Origin: Takakia lepidozioides
Lineage: Eukaryota > Streptophyta > Takakiopsida > Takakiales > Takakiaceae
Assembly: GCA_030704615.1 (NCBI GenBank)
Contig: CM060732.1
Span: 72,955,053-73,019,052 of the forward strand
Reading direction: 5' to 3'
Length of the DNA stretch: 64,000 nucleotides
The notes below the pieces were generated by a model. That model did no database searches. It had not been told where the DNA came from and worked only from the letters and a program-made list of their open reading frames with translations. A program made the position numbers and the translations under genes. Of this stretch, positions 1 to 9,838 are shown in pieces; position 1 is the first letter of the stretch; the number at the start of each line of letters is the position of its first letter.

Positions 1-993
1 ATGGTGGAACATTTCTCCAAATGGATTGAACTGGTGGCATTGCCTGACAAGACAAGTGATGGGGCTGCATATGCATTCTTAGATCGAGTGCTTAGCCAAT
101 TTGGTGCTCCAGCCGAGGTACCCACGGACCAGGGGAGAAAGTTCTTGGGGGAGTTTCAGGCTTTGTGTGAGCAAGCCTTGATAAATCACTGCACTACTTC
201 TCGGGATCATCCCGAGGCTGATGGCTTGGCGGAGAAAGTTGTTCAGACAGTCAAGAGAGGCTTGCATAAGTATGGCTTGCAGAAGGGACACGTAGGGGAT
301 TGGGACCTTCAGCTACCTTGGTTGGCTATGGGCTACAGGTTTAGCAAACAAGCATCGCTTGCCTCATTCTCACCTTACTTTCTTCTCTTCGGCCGAAAGC
401 CAGATTTGTCTGCATCTATTCGCAGGGAGGCTGCAGTAGTCCTCAACCTTGATGATCCGAATGTGTAGACACAAGCATGTGCACAGCGGGCAGAATTGTT
501 CAAGAGAGTCATGCCTATGGCTTTTGAGAACCTTGCTATTGCCCAACACCGAGACACATTAAGGTATGTCACTATACGTAGAGGCGGATATCGACCTGGT
601 GTTTGGAGATTCAATCCTGGGGACTATGTGTATCTGCAGCAGACAGCACCTACGACCTTGGATGTCACAATAGGACGTGTGATTCTAAGGGTCAAGGAGG
701 TGTTGTCTTCAGGAGTGTTGATTCTTGAAGGTCGAGATGGCATGGTGTGGAAGGATCATGTGCGCAATTGTGCGCCATGTCACCTCCCACATGTGGATGA
801 GATGATAGATCCCAACCTTGCAGTGGTACCTGCAGGGTTGCGTTGCATGCTATGTGGGCATGCTGGTGGTGCCGTCACCATACTGGTGTGTGATAAATGC
901 TCAAGGGGGTGGCATATGGGATGCTTGACACCGCCACTTGAGGAGGTTCCTAGCGGAGAATGGTTGTGTCCACGATGCCTTGGACAAAGATAG
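1..993 (+). pseudogene. Ty3/gypsy integrase, C-terminal half with PHD finger (element E1, truncated by window edge)
   Basis: This reading frame is the end of a retrotransposon polyprotein. It holds most of the integrase core, including the second catalytic Asp in TDQGRKF and the Glu context HPEADGLAEK. The first catalytic Asp lies before the window. A GPY-like tail (FNPGDYVYLQQ) follows, then a PHD finger. The frame is broken once, by TAG at 466-468. The minus-strand copy in this window has Trp (TGG) there, so a G-to-A change made the stop. Integrase joins retrotransposon cDNA to chromosomes. The family is clear; one stop makes this copy inactive unless it is read through. Confidence 0.9.
844..978 (+). 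other. PHD zinc finger domain at the end of the E1 integrase
   Basis: A complete C4-H-C3 zinc-ligand series is visible: Cys pairs CMLC and CDKC, then WHMGC, then CPRC. A conserved Trp precedes the His. PHD fingers usually bind histone H3 tails. A chromatin-binding module at the carboxy end of integrase occupies the place a chromodomain has in chromoviruses, so a role in choosing insertion sites is a reasonable inference. The domain ends four residues before the stop codon. Confidence 0.88.
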
Positions 994-1246
994 TGGACAT
1001 GACAATGGTGAGGTTCACAAGGACCCAAGGTCTAGTAGTGGAGGTTCAACGCCATGGATTCCCCAGTGAAAGCCATGGATTGCAGGAAGGCGACTAACGA
1101 TGGGGCTACTTTTGCACCCGGCCTCTTAATCTATCGACTTCGGATACTGGGGATTTGTGCGATTGAAGACCAAGCAGTGATCTTATTAGGTTGGATACTT
1201 GTCAGCTATCTAGTGTTAGAAGGATCTAATCACCAGCTAGGGGGGC
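994..1246 (+). other. E1 3' untranslated stretch with polypurine tract
   Basis: Noncoding sequence between the polyprotein stop and the LTR. The purine run AGGGGGG at 1239-1245 sits one base before the LTR and is the expected primer for plus-strand DNA synthesis. Part of this stretch (about 1090-1150) matches, in reverse orientation, 2040-2110 of element A, which shows that both belong to the same family. Confidence 0.8.
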
Positions 1247-1750
1247 TGTCGTGCGCATACATATCGCTACATAACTACATCGCTGTTCAAAACCACACAA
1301 CACATGTGCACGCCACACACTAGTATATCACTAGTCCACCACTAGTCCAACCACTAGGCTACAACTAGTCAGTCACTAGGCTGCCACTATGCTGCCCACT
1401 ATGGCAGTCACTAGTCCACACAATGATAAAGAAGAAGAATACAAGCACAAGTTCATGCGAGCTCACAAAGCTGAAGCATAAACTCATGCATATATAACCT
1501 CATCACTCAAATACAAGTCAAGCCAAGTGCACCCCACGCCATGGGGAATCCACACTACGGCGCCATAGCTAAGCGCAGTGAGGCTCAACTCGATAAAGAT
1601 GAGCCTCCCGCGCTTGCCGTGAAGATAACCACTCTAGGGCCTAAATCTGCCTTGACCCCTGGATTGACACTTGGGCCAATCCCAAATATCAATATGTAAA
1701 AGCTAGCTATTTCCTAGCTAGTTTCACACTAGTGGTAAAATAACTTGACA
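1247..1750 (+). repeat. 3' long terminal repeat of E1
   Basis: The repeat begins TGTCGTGCGC just after the polypurine tract and ends ACTTGACA, giving the usual TG...CA ends. The first 190 bases recur at 1753-1942, and most of the last 315 recur, with a deletion, at 12636-12909. A TATA box (TATATAA, 1491-1497) suggests the RNA start lies shortly after it. Length is 504 bp. Confidence 0.87.
1491..1497 (+). promoter_or_regulatory. TATA box in the E1 LTR
   Basis: TATATAA follows ACTCATGCA and is conserved in the second LTR copy (12703-12709). It would set the start of the retrotransposon RNA. Position in the LTR and conservation between copies are the evidence. Confidence 0.6.
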
Positions 1751-1752
1751 GC

Positions 1753-1942
1753 TGTCGTGCGCATACATATCGCTACACAACTACATCGCTGTCCAAAACC
1801 ACACAACACATGTGCACATCACACACTAGTATACCACTACTCCACCACTAGTCCAGCCACTAGTCCAACCACTAGGCTACAACTAATCAGTCACTAGGCT
1901 GCCACTATGCTGCCCACTATGGCAGTCACTAGTCCACACAAT
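1753..1942 (+). repeat. 5' part of a second, split LTR
   Basis: This matches 1247-1436 closely and starts with the same TGTCGTGCGC. It lies only two bases (GC) after the end of the first LTR, so the LTRs are head to tail. Similarity stops at CACACAAT. The remainder of this LTR type reappears at 12636. The break is filled by the minus-strand element. Confidence 0.82.
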
Positions 1943-2175
1943 CGTCCCCCTAGCTGGTGCTTAGGTCCCTCTAAGTCCAGGTAGCCACAAGATGTGATAG
2001 TGACCATAGCCTCATTAAGTCCTCCACCACTATCCCTACTACACTCAAACTCGATAGATCAAGAGGCCGAGTGCAAGAGTTGCCCCATCGTTAGTCGCCA
2101 TCTTGCAACCTGTGAACTTGAGCTTGGGATCTCATGTATTGACTCATATGAGCTTGGCCTCCCATGTCTTGTTAG

Positions 2176-2544
2176 CTGCCTCCAACATGTTCGCAGAAGC
2201 ATCTGCCCGGCTTCATTGAGAAGGCCGACGAACTTCGAGCCGCCGGCGTCGACACCCTCGCATGCATCGCTGTGAATGATGTCTTTGTGTTGAGGGCGTT
2301 TGGGGAAAGTGTGGGAGCAGGTGACAAGGTCCTGCTGTTGTCGGATGGTTTGGCAAATTTTACAAAGGCACTGGGTGTGACTGTTGATCTCAGTGACAAG
2401 CCTGTTGGGTTGGGGGTTCGATCACGCCGGTATGCACTTTTAGCTGAAAATGGAGTTGTGAAGATCTTGAATCTCGAGGAAGGCGGCGCATTCACCATCA
2501 GTAGCGTGGAGGAGATTTTGAAGGCTCTCAAGGCAGTTGTCTAG
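2176..2544 (+). pseudogene. type II peroxiredoxin gene fragment captured inside element A (antisense to it)
   Basis: An uninterrupted frame of 122 codons ends with TAG at 2542. It holds the peroxidatic Cys in [12 protein letters not shown], the second Cys in [13 protein letters not shown], and the family signature [16 protein letters not shown] followed by LNLEEGGAF. Type II peroxiredoxins reduce peroxides using glutaredoxin or thioredoxin. About the first 45-50 residues are missing; a TAG precedes CTGCC at the left edge, which may be an old splice acceptor. The piece lies between the PHD finger and polypurine tract of element A, opposite to its coding strand, and E1 has no counterpart. It is likely a captured host fragment without its own promoter. 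Confidence 0.85.
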
Positions 2545-2633
2545 GCAAGAACAAGTCCCTTTTGGGAACACTGGATGCACAAGTCTTTAGGACACGCTCG
2601 CTTAGCCTGCACTAAAGAAGATCATGTCCACTG

Positions 2634-3890
2634 CCACTATCCCAAGCAGTGTGGACACAACCAATCTCCGTCAGGAACCTTATCAAGAGGTGGTGTCAAG
2701 CATCTCATATGTCAACCCCTTGAGCATCGATCACACACCAGCATGGTGGCTGCCCCTTTGGCTGACCCACAGAGCATGCACCTCAAACCTGCAGGTACCA
2801 CTGCCAAGTTTGGGTCAACTCTGCCATCGACATTGGGAAGGTGACATGGCGCACAATTACGCACATGGTCCTTCCAAGTCATGCCATCCCGACCCTCCAA
2901 GATCAGGATCCCTGAGGGCAACACCTCTCGAACCCTCAGAATAACACGCCATGCAGTAACATCCAGAGTCGTAGGAGCAGTCTGCTGCAAATAAGCATAG
3001 TCACCAGGGCTAAACCTCCGAACCTCAGGACGATATCCTCCACCACGTATAGTGGCATACCTCAACGTATCACGGTGTTGTGCAATGGCAAGGTTCTCAA
3101 AGCATGGGCATGACTTTCTTAAACAACTCTGCACGCTGATCACATACACGTACCCACACGTCCGGATCGTCAAGGTTAAGGACTTGAGCAGTGTCCCTAC
3201 GAATGGCTGCAGGCAAATCCGGCTCTTGGCCAAAGAGAAGGAAATATGGTGAGAATGAGGCAAATGATGCTTGTTTGCTGAACCTGTAGCCCATGGCTAA
3301 CCAAAGAACCTGAAGATCCCAATCTCCTAGGTGTCCCTTCTGCAAGCCATACTTGCGCAAACCCCTCTTCACCGTCTGAACAACTCTCTCTGCCAAGCCA
3401 TCGGCCTCAGGATGATCCCGAGAAGTGGTGCGGTGGTCTATCAAGGCTTTATCACACAAAGCCTGAAACTCCCCCAAGAACTCTCTCCCTTGGTCCGTGA
3501 GTATCTCAGCTGGAGCACCAATCGGCTAAGCACACGATCCAAGAATGCATACGCAGCCCCCTCACTAGCCTTGTCAGGCAATGGAACCAACTCAATCCAC
3601 TTGGAGAAGTGCATATCTGTGGTGGCACATAGTCAGTGGCAATGGTCCTGCGAAGTCAAGACTCCACCTGTAGCCCAATCCCATGATTGGTAAAGGATGC
3701 AACTGTGGTGTAGGGGCGTTGAATGAAGCACGCACCCTGTCACACACCATGCACCTAGCCACGAACTGTTGCACCTCTGTATGCATACCACGCCACCAAT
3801 ACTGCCCCTGCAGTAAACTGTGAGTGCGTCACATTCCAAAATGCCCCAATTCCTCATGGGCATGCCACACTAACCGTGCACGCTGTGTGG
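2634..3890 (-). pseudogene. integrase with C-terminal PHD finger, element A
   Basis: The zinc-binding H2C2 head (about 3880-3710, ending ARCMVCDRVRA), the core with SLDFAGPLP (first catalytic Asp) and HPEADGLAERVVQ (catalytic Glu), the GPY-like tail (FSPGDYAYLQQ) and a PHD finger (2646-2780) follow in order. Frame changes occur near 3670 and 3100, and a TGA replaces the Trp just before the PHD His. The protein is close to the E1 integrase. The PHD ends at CLG followed by TAG. Inactive as it stands. Confidence 0.88.
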
Positions 3891-4117
3891 GGTGAGGCAC
3901 AATCCTCACCTGACCATCCTCCCACACTCAAAGTAGGTGTATCCCCTCCCACTTGAACCTCTTGGCTCGTTGCAGGATCCGATCCCTCTCCCTGGCAGTC
4001 ACAGTGGCTGCGTGTCTCCCGTGCGAAGGTAGTCCAACACAGCCGAATCCTCATGTATATCTGTGGCACCACGTGGCTCATCACTAGCCTCAGGGTCCTC
4101 AGACACTCCATCTACAA

Positions 4118-4630
4118 TCATCCCGGCACCATCTCCTCGTCCGTCTCACCATGCCACCGAGCTCCAGTGTCATCCTGCTGGCTCGTGCATGGATTGCGAC
4201 TCAATCCATCCGCATCCCGATTGACCAAACCCGGTCGATGCACAACCTGAAAGTCATACTCCGGGAATATGAGTGCCCACCGTGCAAGCTTCCCCGTAAG
4301 CTTGTCTGACTCCATCAACCACTTGAGTGGCTGGTGATCCGTGACAAGGGTGAAAAGATTGTCGTATAGATAGCACCTGAAGTGTGCCACGGCCCACACT
4401 GCAGCTAAGCACTCTCCCTCATATGAGCTGTACTTAGCCTCTGCAGCGTTGTTCGAGCGGCTAGTATAAGCCATTACGAACTCTCTTCCCTCATCATCTA
4501 CTTGTGTGAGCACCGCTCCAAGCCCCAGCATGCTCCAATCCGTATGCAGCTGAAAGCGACGCCCCCTGATAGGTTGTCTCAGGATAGGCGCTGAGGTCAA
4601 CCTCGCCTTGAGTTCTTGAAAAGCTCGTTC
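4118..4630 (-). pseudogene. RNase H domain, element A
   Basis: The acidic residues expected for Ty3/gypsy RNase H are all visible: Asp in LHTDWSMLGLG, Glu in SYEGECLAAVW, Asp in VTDHQPLKWL and Asp in VNRDADGLSR. The domain removes genomic RNA after minus-strand cDNA synthesis. It follows RT after a TAG at about 4630 in the same frame. The end of the domain runs into frame breaks before the integrase. Confidence 0.88.
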
Positions 4631-5566
4631 CTACTTATCTTCCCACTGCCACTTCTGGTCCACCTTGGTCAGCTTGGTTAGAGCCTTTGCAATGGCACTA
4701 AATCCCTTGACAAACCGTCTATAATAGTTTGCCAACCCCATGAAAACTCGAACTCGGCTCACATCCGTGGGGCGTGGAATTTGTGCAATGGCCTCTACCT
4801 TAGTCTGTTGTACCCCCAATCCTCCAGGATATATCATGTGACCCAGATACTCAATCTGGTTGTGGAAAAACTTGCACTTCCCCGGATGCAACTTCAATCC
4901 GTGCGCTCTCAAGCGCTCCAATACCACCTGAAGGTGTCTCTCATGCTCCTCCACCGTAACATTAAAGATGATGATGTCATCTATGTAGTACCAAGCAAAG
5001 TCCACCCCTGCTAGAATCCTATCCATGACTCTCTGAAACTCTGCAGGAGCATTCTTAAGCCCAAATGGTAAGAACCGCCACTAATATAGGCAATCATTGC
5101 CGTGCTCATTGATCCCCCAGAATGTCGTCTTCTGCTTGTCTGCCTCCTTGATCGGCAACTGGTGATATCCGGATCGTAAATCCAAAGTGCTAAAGACCTT
5201 AGCATGCCCGATGGCATCAAAGATCTCCTCTGGTGTTGGCATGGCATACTTATCAGACTTGGTCTGACGATTTACAGGCCGGTAATCACCGCACATACGT
5301 CTCTCCGTCCAATTGCCATAGACATCCTTCTTGGCTGGCATCACTGTGGCTGAAGCATACTCTCCACCAGAGAGCTCCAGCAAACTTGTCTCCCAGAGAT
5401 CTTGAGTCCTCATCTGGATCAAAGACATCTCCATGTCACTGTATCTATAGGGTCTCCGAAAGATTGGCGTGTCAGTGGCCAACTCAATACGGATCTCTTG
5501 ACCCTTCAGTGCTCCCAAGTCCTTCAAACTGAAGGCAAAGCAATTCATGTAAGCCCTCAGGAACCG
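4631..5566 (-). pseudogene. reverse transcriptase domain, element A
   Basis: Ty3/gypsy RT motifs appear in order: the RMCGDYRPVNRQT block, STLDLRSGYHQLPI with a catalytic Asp, the RFLPFGLKNAPAEFQ block and YIDDIII with the other two Asp residues, then GLANYYRRFVKGFS at the connection to RNase H. One TAG at about 5080 stands where relatives have Gln before WRFLPFG, and another TAG closes the domain. RT copies retrotransposon RNA into DNA. Confidence 0.9.
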
Positions 5567-5746
5567 CCGTATACGTCATCTTTCTCCTCCGGTGACAATG
5601 GGTCCAATGTCAGGCTCCCAATTGTCCTCCGTAACTGCAACCTTAAGTCCAGTGGGCTTAGAGGTAGAGGACGCGTCCAGTGGTTGCTATGTTGCAACCT
5701 CTTGAGTAGTACTCCCTACCTGCTCAGTCAGTGACAAGGCCTCATC

Positions 5747-7081
5747 CTACCCCATCATCTCATCCTCAAGGACTTCCTCCACCCGAGAAAAATCCCCAAC
5801 CTCATCCATCACCGCCACCTTGGCTGCCAACTCCCTCTGAACCTCGAACACCTCCCACGTGTGCCATGGATGCCTGCACCCCGTGGTCCTCACATGCTCG
5901 CCCCCACTCACTGCCTGTACCATCTCGGTAGGCAGAGAGACCATCGAGGGAAGTGTACTCCGCACTCTGTGTTGCTCAGCCATAGCCAAGCTGATAATCC
6001 AGATCAAGCAATTGAGATCCATTGCTTGCCCCAACACCTGACGATGTGATGCCTCAGAAAGAGACGACACCGCCGTGGTACTAGTGGTAAAACCCATTGC
6101 CCGCTCATGCTCGTCGGCATTAGGCTCCACTAACTGCTGCAACTGAGCATCCCACAGGAGGCCAGGTCCACTATCCCGGAAAGCATGCGATCCTGGGAAG
6201 CTAAGCAGTGTAGGTAATGCTACTCGTGGTTGACCCACCTTGTTGACCACTGCCAAAGGCGAACGGTCATCGTGTCTCACACGCTGAGACTGCCTCCTTG
6301 TGTCCAGAATGTTATCCACTGTGAAATGTATTGGGCGCTGCACCCCATCAAATGCACGCTTGAGCAGTGCGGGTGGCATCAAGTTAGTCCACCATAGCCG
6401 TGGACAATGAGCCCGTGACCCCACTGTAGCTGCATCTAGCAACACTGCTGACCCAAGCCACGACCGGACTTGATGCACACTGGCCATCACCCTGGCCCGA
6501 GAATCACCCATCAGTGGCACATTCTCCAAGATGCATGTTGGAGATACAGCTTGATGAAACTGCAAGTGGCGCAAAACCCGCACCATCTCCCAAAACAGAC
6601 CCGTCCTCGAGTCTCGCAATCCATTGCCATGCCCGGCTGATGAATGCCCTTGGCAAGGCCAACCTGCCATTACCAGATCAATGGAGCCAACCCATTCCTG
6701 ATCATGCGCCCCCAGCAACGAAATGTCTGCTGGCAAGGCCTGCTGATATCCACGAACTGCAGACACCCACAACAACTCAGGGTACCGCTGCACCAACTGA
6801 GCAACATGGCAAAGTGAAACGCGTCGTGCAGTCTCATCCCTCTCCACATACAGGTAACGCCGAACTCGTACACCTGCCTGTAACACAGCAGCCAATCCCA
6901 TGCTGATCCCGCCAAACAAGTCCAGAAGACAAATGCCTTCATCGGGATATTGCCACACAATAGGTGTGGTGTTCACTGGAGACAACTGAGGTGGTCCTGG
7001 TGCAATCCCCGCACTCTCCTCCTCTTCTGACGATACAAAAGCCTTAACCCAGGCTTGTTGCACCTGTCGATCAGCATCCCG
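5747..7081 (-). CDS. retrotransposon-encoded cytosine-5 DNA methyltransferase
   Basis: An open stretch of about 438 residues has the C5-methyltransferase motifs in normal order: motif I DLFGGISMGL (residues about 48-57) for S-adenosylmethionine, motif IV AGWPCQGHSSAG with catalytic Cys about 137, motif VI CILENVP (about 178-184), an AHCPRLWWTN block near 218 that resembles motif VIII of DNMT3, RAMGF (about 321) and LGQAMD (about 344) as motif X. The motif VIII block and the segment before RAMGF look closest to the DNMT3 group by eye. It continues the protease frame after one TAG and precedes RT. This domain itself has no internal stop. Whether it methylates DNA, and at which sites, is unknown. 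Confidence 0.9.
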   Translation of the reverse strand, partial: RDADRQVQQAWVKAFVSSEEEESAGIAPGPPQLSPVNTTPIVWQYPDEGICLLDLFGGISMGLAAVLQAGVRVRRYLYVERDETARRVSLCHVAQLVQRYPELLWVSAVRGYQQALPADISLLGAHDQEWVGSIDLVMAGWPCQGHSSAGHGNGLRDSRTGLFWEMVRVLRHLQFHQAVSPTCILENVPLMGDSRARVMASVHQVRSWLGSAVLLDAATVGSRAHCPRLWWTNLMPPALLKRAFDGVQRPIHFTVDNILDTRRQSQRVRHDDRSPLAVVNKVGQPRVALPTLLSFPGSHAFRDSGPGLLWDAQLQQLVEPNADEHERAMGFTTSTTAVSSLSEASHRQVLGQAMDLNCLIWIISLAMAEQHRVRSTLPSMVSLPTEMVQAVSGGEHVRTTGCRHPWHTWEVFEVQRELAAKVAVMDEVGDFSRVEEVLEDEMMG

Positions 7082-8182
7082 CTACAAATCCTTACTCGTG
7101 CCCCACAATGGAGTCTGAACAACCATGGTAGGCAACTCCGCCATACCATACATGTCATCCTGCTCTCCCGGAGATGGCACATCCTCTGAATGAGCGTTGC
7201 CCTCAAGCAACTCTCCAGGCCAACCCACTGCCGCTGTGAATGCTGCTAGTGTCGGCATTTTGCCTCGTTGGGCAACCGCAACTCCTCCTATGAACGTCAC
7301 AGGGAGCTGCACACGCCGGCCCTCCTCTGACTGCCATGCAGGCCTATAGGAAGTTGGCTCCTCCCAAAAATCCAGGGTGAAGCCCATGGGGTACAACACT
7401 GCCCCACCAACCAGGACATCGTATGAGACTGCGTCTGTCACAATGGCCTTGGCTCGCATCACTGAGCCATTTGTAGGGTGATCCGGCCGTAGTCTGATAA
7501 CCAACTCACGCTGTGTCATGCCTCGAGCCTGCTCCGATCCTCCCAGAGACGTCTGTATCTGGAAAGGACAAGGCTCCATATCCGCCTCCGTGAGGCCCAA
7601 GTCTGCAATAGCAGCTCTGCCCAACATCAATGGCTGAGCTCCCAAGTCCAACAAGACCCGCAATGGCCGGTACCTCTTGTCTGTCGGTCCCCTCAAACAG
7701 AAAATGTCATCCTGGTTGTCTAACATGACAACTCCAGGTGTTACCATGGTGCGCTCAATGGCTGGCCTAGCTGGCAACTCCATCAACCTGGCAGCTGCAG
7801 CTTGCCATGGCGCCGCCGTGGCAGTCTTGACCCTCAAATCCGAGGATCCCTCCGGCACTATACCTCCCACTATCTCCGCAGAAGATGAGGTAACCTCCTC
7901 ACTCTCACAGAGTGTAGCTGCCAGCCTGAACACCTCAGCTGGTCTTACCCCCGGCGTCACAACCATGGTAGCCGAGACCAATGGAGCCTGGCACATAGAT
8001 GTGGCCAATCCTAGCAGCACACTAGCTGCCGTAGCCTTGGCAACACTAGATAGTGGTGCTACCCGTGTAGCTCTTCCCAATGGCATAGTAACCTCCGCCT
8101 CGGTAACAGTCGGGCGAGAACTAGGTGCCATGGATGACGACGACACTATCTCCGCCAATGTGAATGACTGAGGAAGCCTAGC
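7082..8182 (-). pseudogene. aspartic protease region, element A
   Basis: The retroviral-type protease is recognised from LLDLGAQPLMLG, where DLGA replaces the usual DSGA or DTGA, and from the flap-side YDVLVGG about 100 residues later. About 180 residues of Ala- and Ser-rich linker precede it. The enzyme would cut the gag-pol polyprotein. It ends with TAG at about 7083 and then reads on in frame into the methyltransferase. The Leu after the catalytic Asp is unusual and may reduce activity. Confidence 0.75.
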
Positions 8183-9833
8183 CTAATGGCTTGCTTCCCC
8201 ACGCTGTGGATCCAACTCCACCTCTGCACCTCGTGGCTCAGGAACTCGCTGCTTCTCGAGTCACGGCTGCAGCAAACTCCACCTACACTAGTGGTAGTGC
8301 TGCTCCGCACATGAATCCCATGTCTCCCATATCTCCTCCCTCAGGAGCTGGAGGTGGACCATCTGGCCTTGGAGCCAGTACCACCTGAGCTGTAGCCATG
8401 GCAGCGAGCCTCTGCTCTAGCTGTTGAAGCCGGTTGGCCATGCCTTGGTCAACACCCTGACCTCCGCGTCCTTGGCCATGTTGAGCTTGCCCTTGGCCTG
8501 CACCTCGTGCCTGGCCACCTCGTCCTCTCTGGGCTGCTCCACCTCACCCCCGGCCACCATTGTTCCCTTGGAACTGGCCTGGGCGCAACTCAGGATGCAA
8601 ACCATAACACTGGGCCTCTCCATGCCCGTGCTTGCCACAATGCCCACACTGCAACTGTGCAGGCTGTGCATGTGTCGGCCCTTTGCCTCCATCTGGGCAA
8701 TCCTTCTTGACATGGGGTCCTTCACATGTCCAGCATACCACATCCGCCCGTTGTTGGCCAGCAAATAAAGGGAGAGACCCCTGCATCTGAGGTTCGCTCT
8801 GCCCTTCCCTGAGCTTCACCTGAGCCCCTTTGTTGCCTTGAGCACGTTGAGGTAGTGGTTGGCTAGGAGCACCACTACCCCGTGGTGTCTCCTTAGCAAA
8901 TCCCACCATGACCACTCGTTCCTCTACCATGTTGAGCTCTATCCGCTCTGCCAGCAAAAACACATTTGTTAAGGTGGGTTGGGCCGCTTGTAGGAGAGTT
9001 GCATCCCGCACCCTTCTCCTCAGCTCCTTGTCCAATATCCCATATCAGAATTGGACTGCCTGAGCTTCCGTAACCCCTTGGGTTACATTTATCAAGCGCC
9101 TCATGCGAGTGAAAGCCTCCCTCAAGCTCTCAGTAAGCTTCCGTTGGAACTCTTGCAAGCTCCGCAACTTTTTTGTCCTCACCTCTTGGTAGTTCCCTCT
9201 CAATTCTTCGAAGAACTCCACAACAGGGTTGAAGGCAGGCACGGGTACTGGTGCTGGTGCAGTAGTGGCTTGGGTGGACGTCGTAGCTACGGTACCACCA
9301 GTCCTACTAGTCCCACTGCTGTTTGCTGAAGCTGCCGGTGCAGCGGCAGGTGTAGCCACTGCCCTCGTGACTCTAGTGCCCCTAGTGATGGAGACATAGT
9401 CGGGTGACCAGTACATCCTCCACTCCTTGATCTCAACCTCATGCCCCCACCTGAACTCATGGTAATCATCCATAGGCGGCCCCTCAAGGTGCTGAAACAG
9501 CCCCTTCCATGCCATGAAAGGCGTAAATAGTTGTGGATTGCGCATTTGCTACAAAACACACCAACTATCAAACTCTTCGATAAAATCATCCAACTCGATG
9601 GTGCCCACCGCCCCAGAGTACCTTCGTGGCCCCTTGGTAGCTCCATACATCTCCTCCATTGTGTCCCACAACAATGGCAAGGAAACAACTTGCACTGCCG
9701 GTATGAGTCCTCCTAATTCACAATCCGAATCAGAACCTTCCGTAGAAGACACAGGAGGTGAAGGTGGCCTAAACCGCACACCTTGTCTCGTGTACCCACT
9801 AGTATCGCTACGAACCGGCATTGTCCCCAGCAA
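8183..9833 (-). pseudogene. gag with CCHC zinc knuckles, element A
   Basis: The frame begins with Met codons near 9833 and runs through a Ser- and Asp-rich head (SDTSGYTRQGVRF), a capsid-like helical part (EFFEELRGNYQEVR and LRRRVRDATLLQAA) and two knuckles, CWTC...H....C and CGHCGKHGHGEAQC, the second a standard CX2CX4HX4C. Gly-, Gln- and Arg-rich sequence follows. In-frame stops are TAG (about 9547), TGA (about 9043), TGA (about 8542) and TAG (about 8185). Gag forms the particle and binds RNA. A second copy of its head lies at about 13670-13800. Confidence 0.82.
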
Positions 9834-9838
9834 CTAGT

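Larger units (their letters stand above)
1943..9838 (-). mobile_element. Ty3/gypsy retrotransposon A, internal region encoding a DNA methyltransferase
   Basis: Read on the minus strand the order is gag with zinc knuckles, aspartic protease, cytosine-5 methyltransferase, reverse transcriptase, RNase H, integrase, PHD finger, 3' untranslated stretch and polypurine tract (reverse complement at 1944-1956). RT before integrase defines Ty3/gypsy. gag to RNase H stays mostly in one frame apart from in-frame stops, so one polyprotein is likely. I could not find flanking LTRs in the matching orientation. The methyltransferase between protease and RT is unusual. Confidence 0.87.

Noticed and set aside
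1054-1323. 89-codon plus-strand ORF
   Set aside because: It runs from the E1 3' untranslated stretch through the polypurine tract into the LTR, so it is not a gene.
2172-2531. 119-codon minus-strand ORF
   Set aside because: Antisense to the peroxiredoxin fragment; the plus-strand frame has the clear family match.
7677-8171. 164-codon plus-strand frame with Met start
   Set aside because: Antisense to the protease-linker of element A and without motif; the minus-strand frame explains it.
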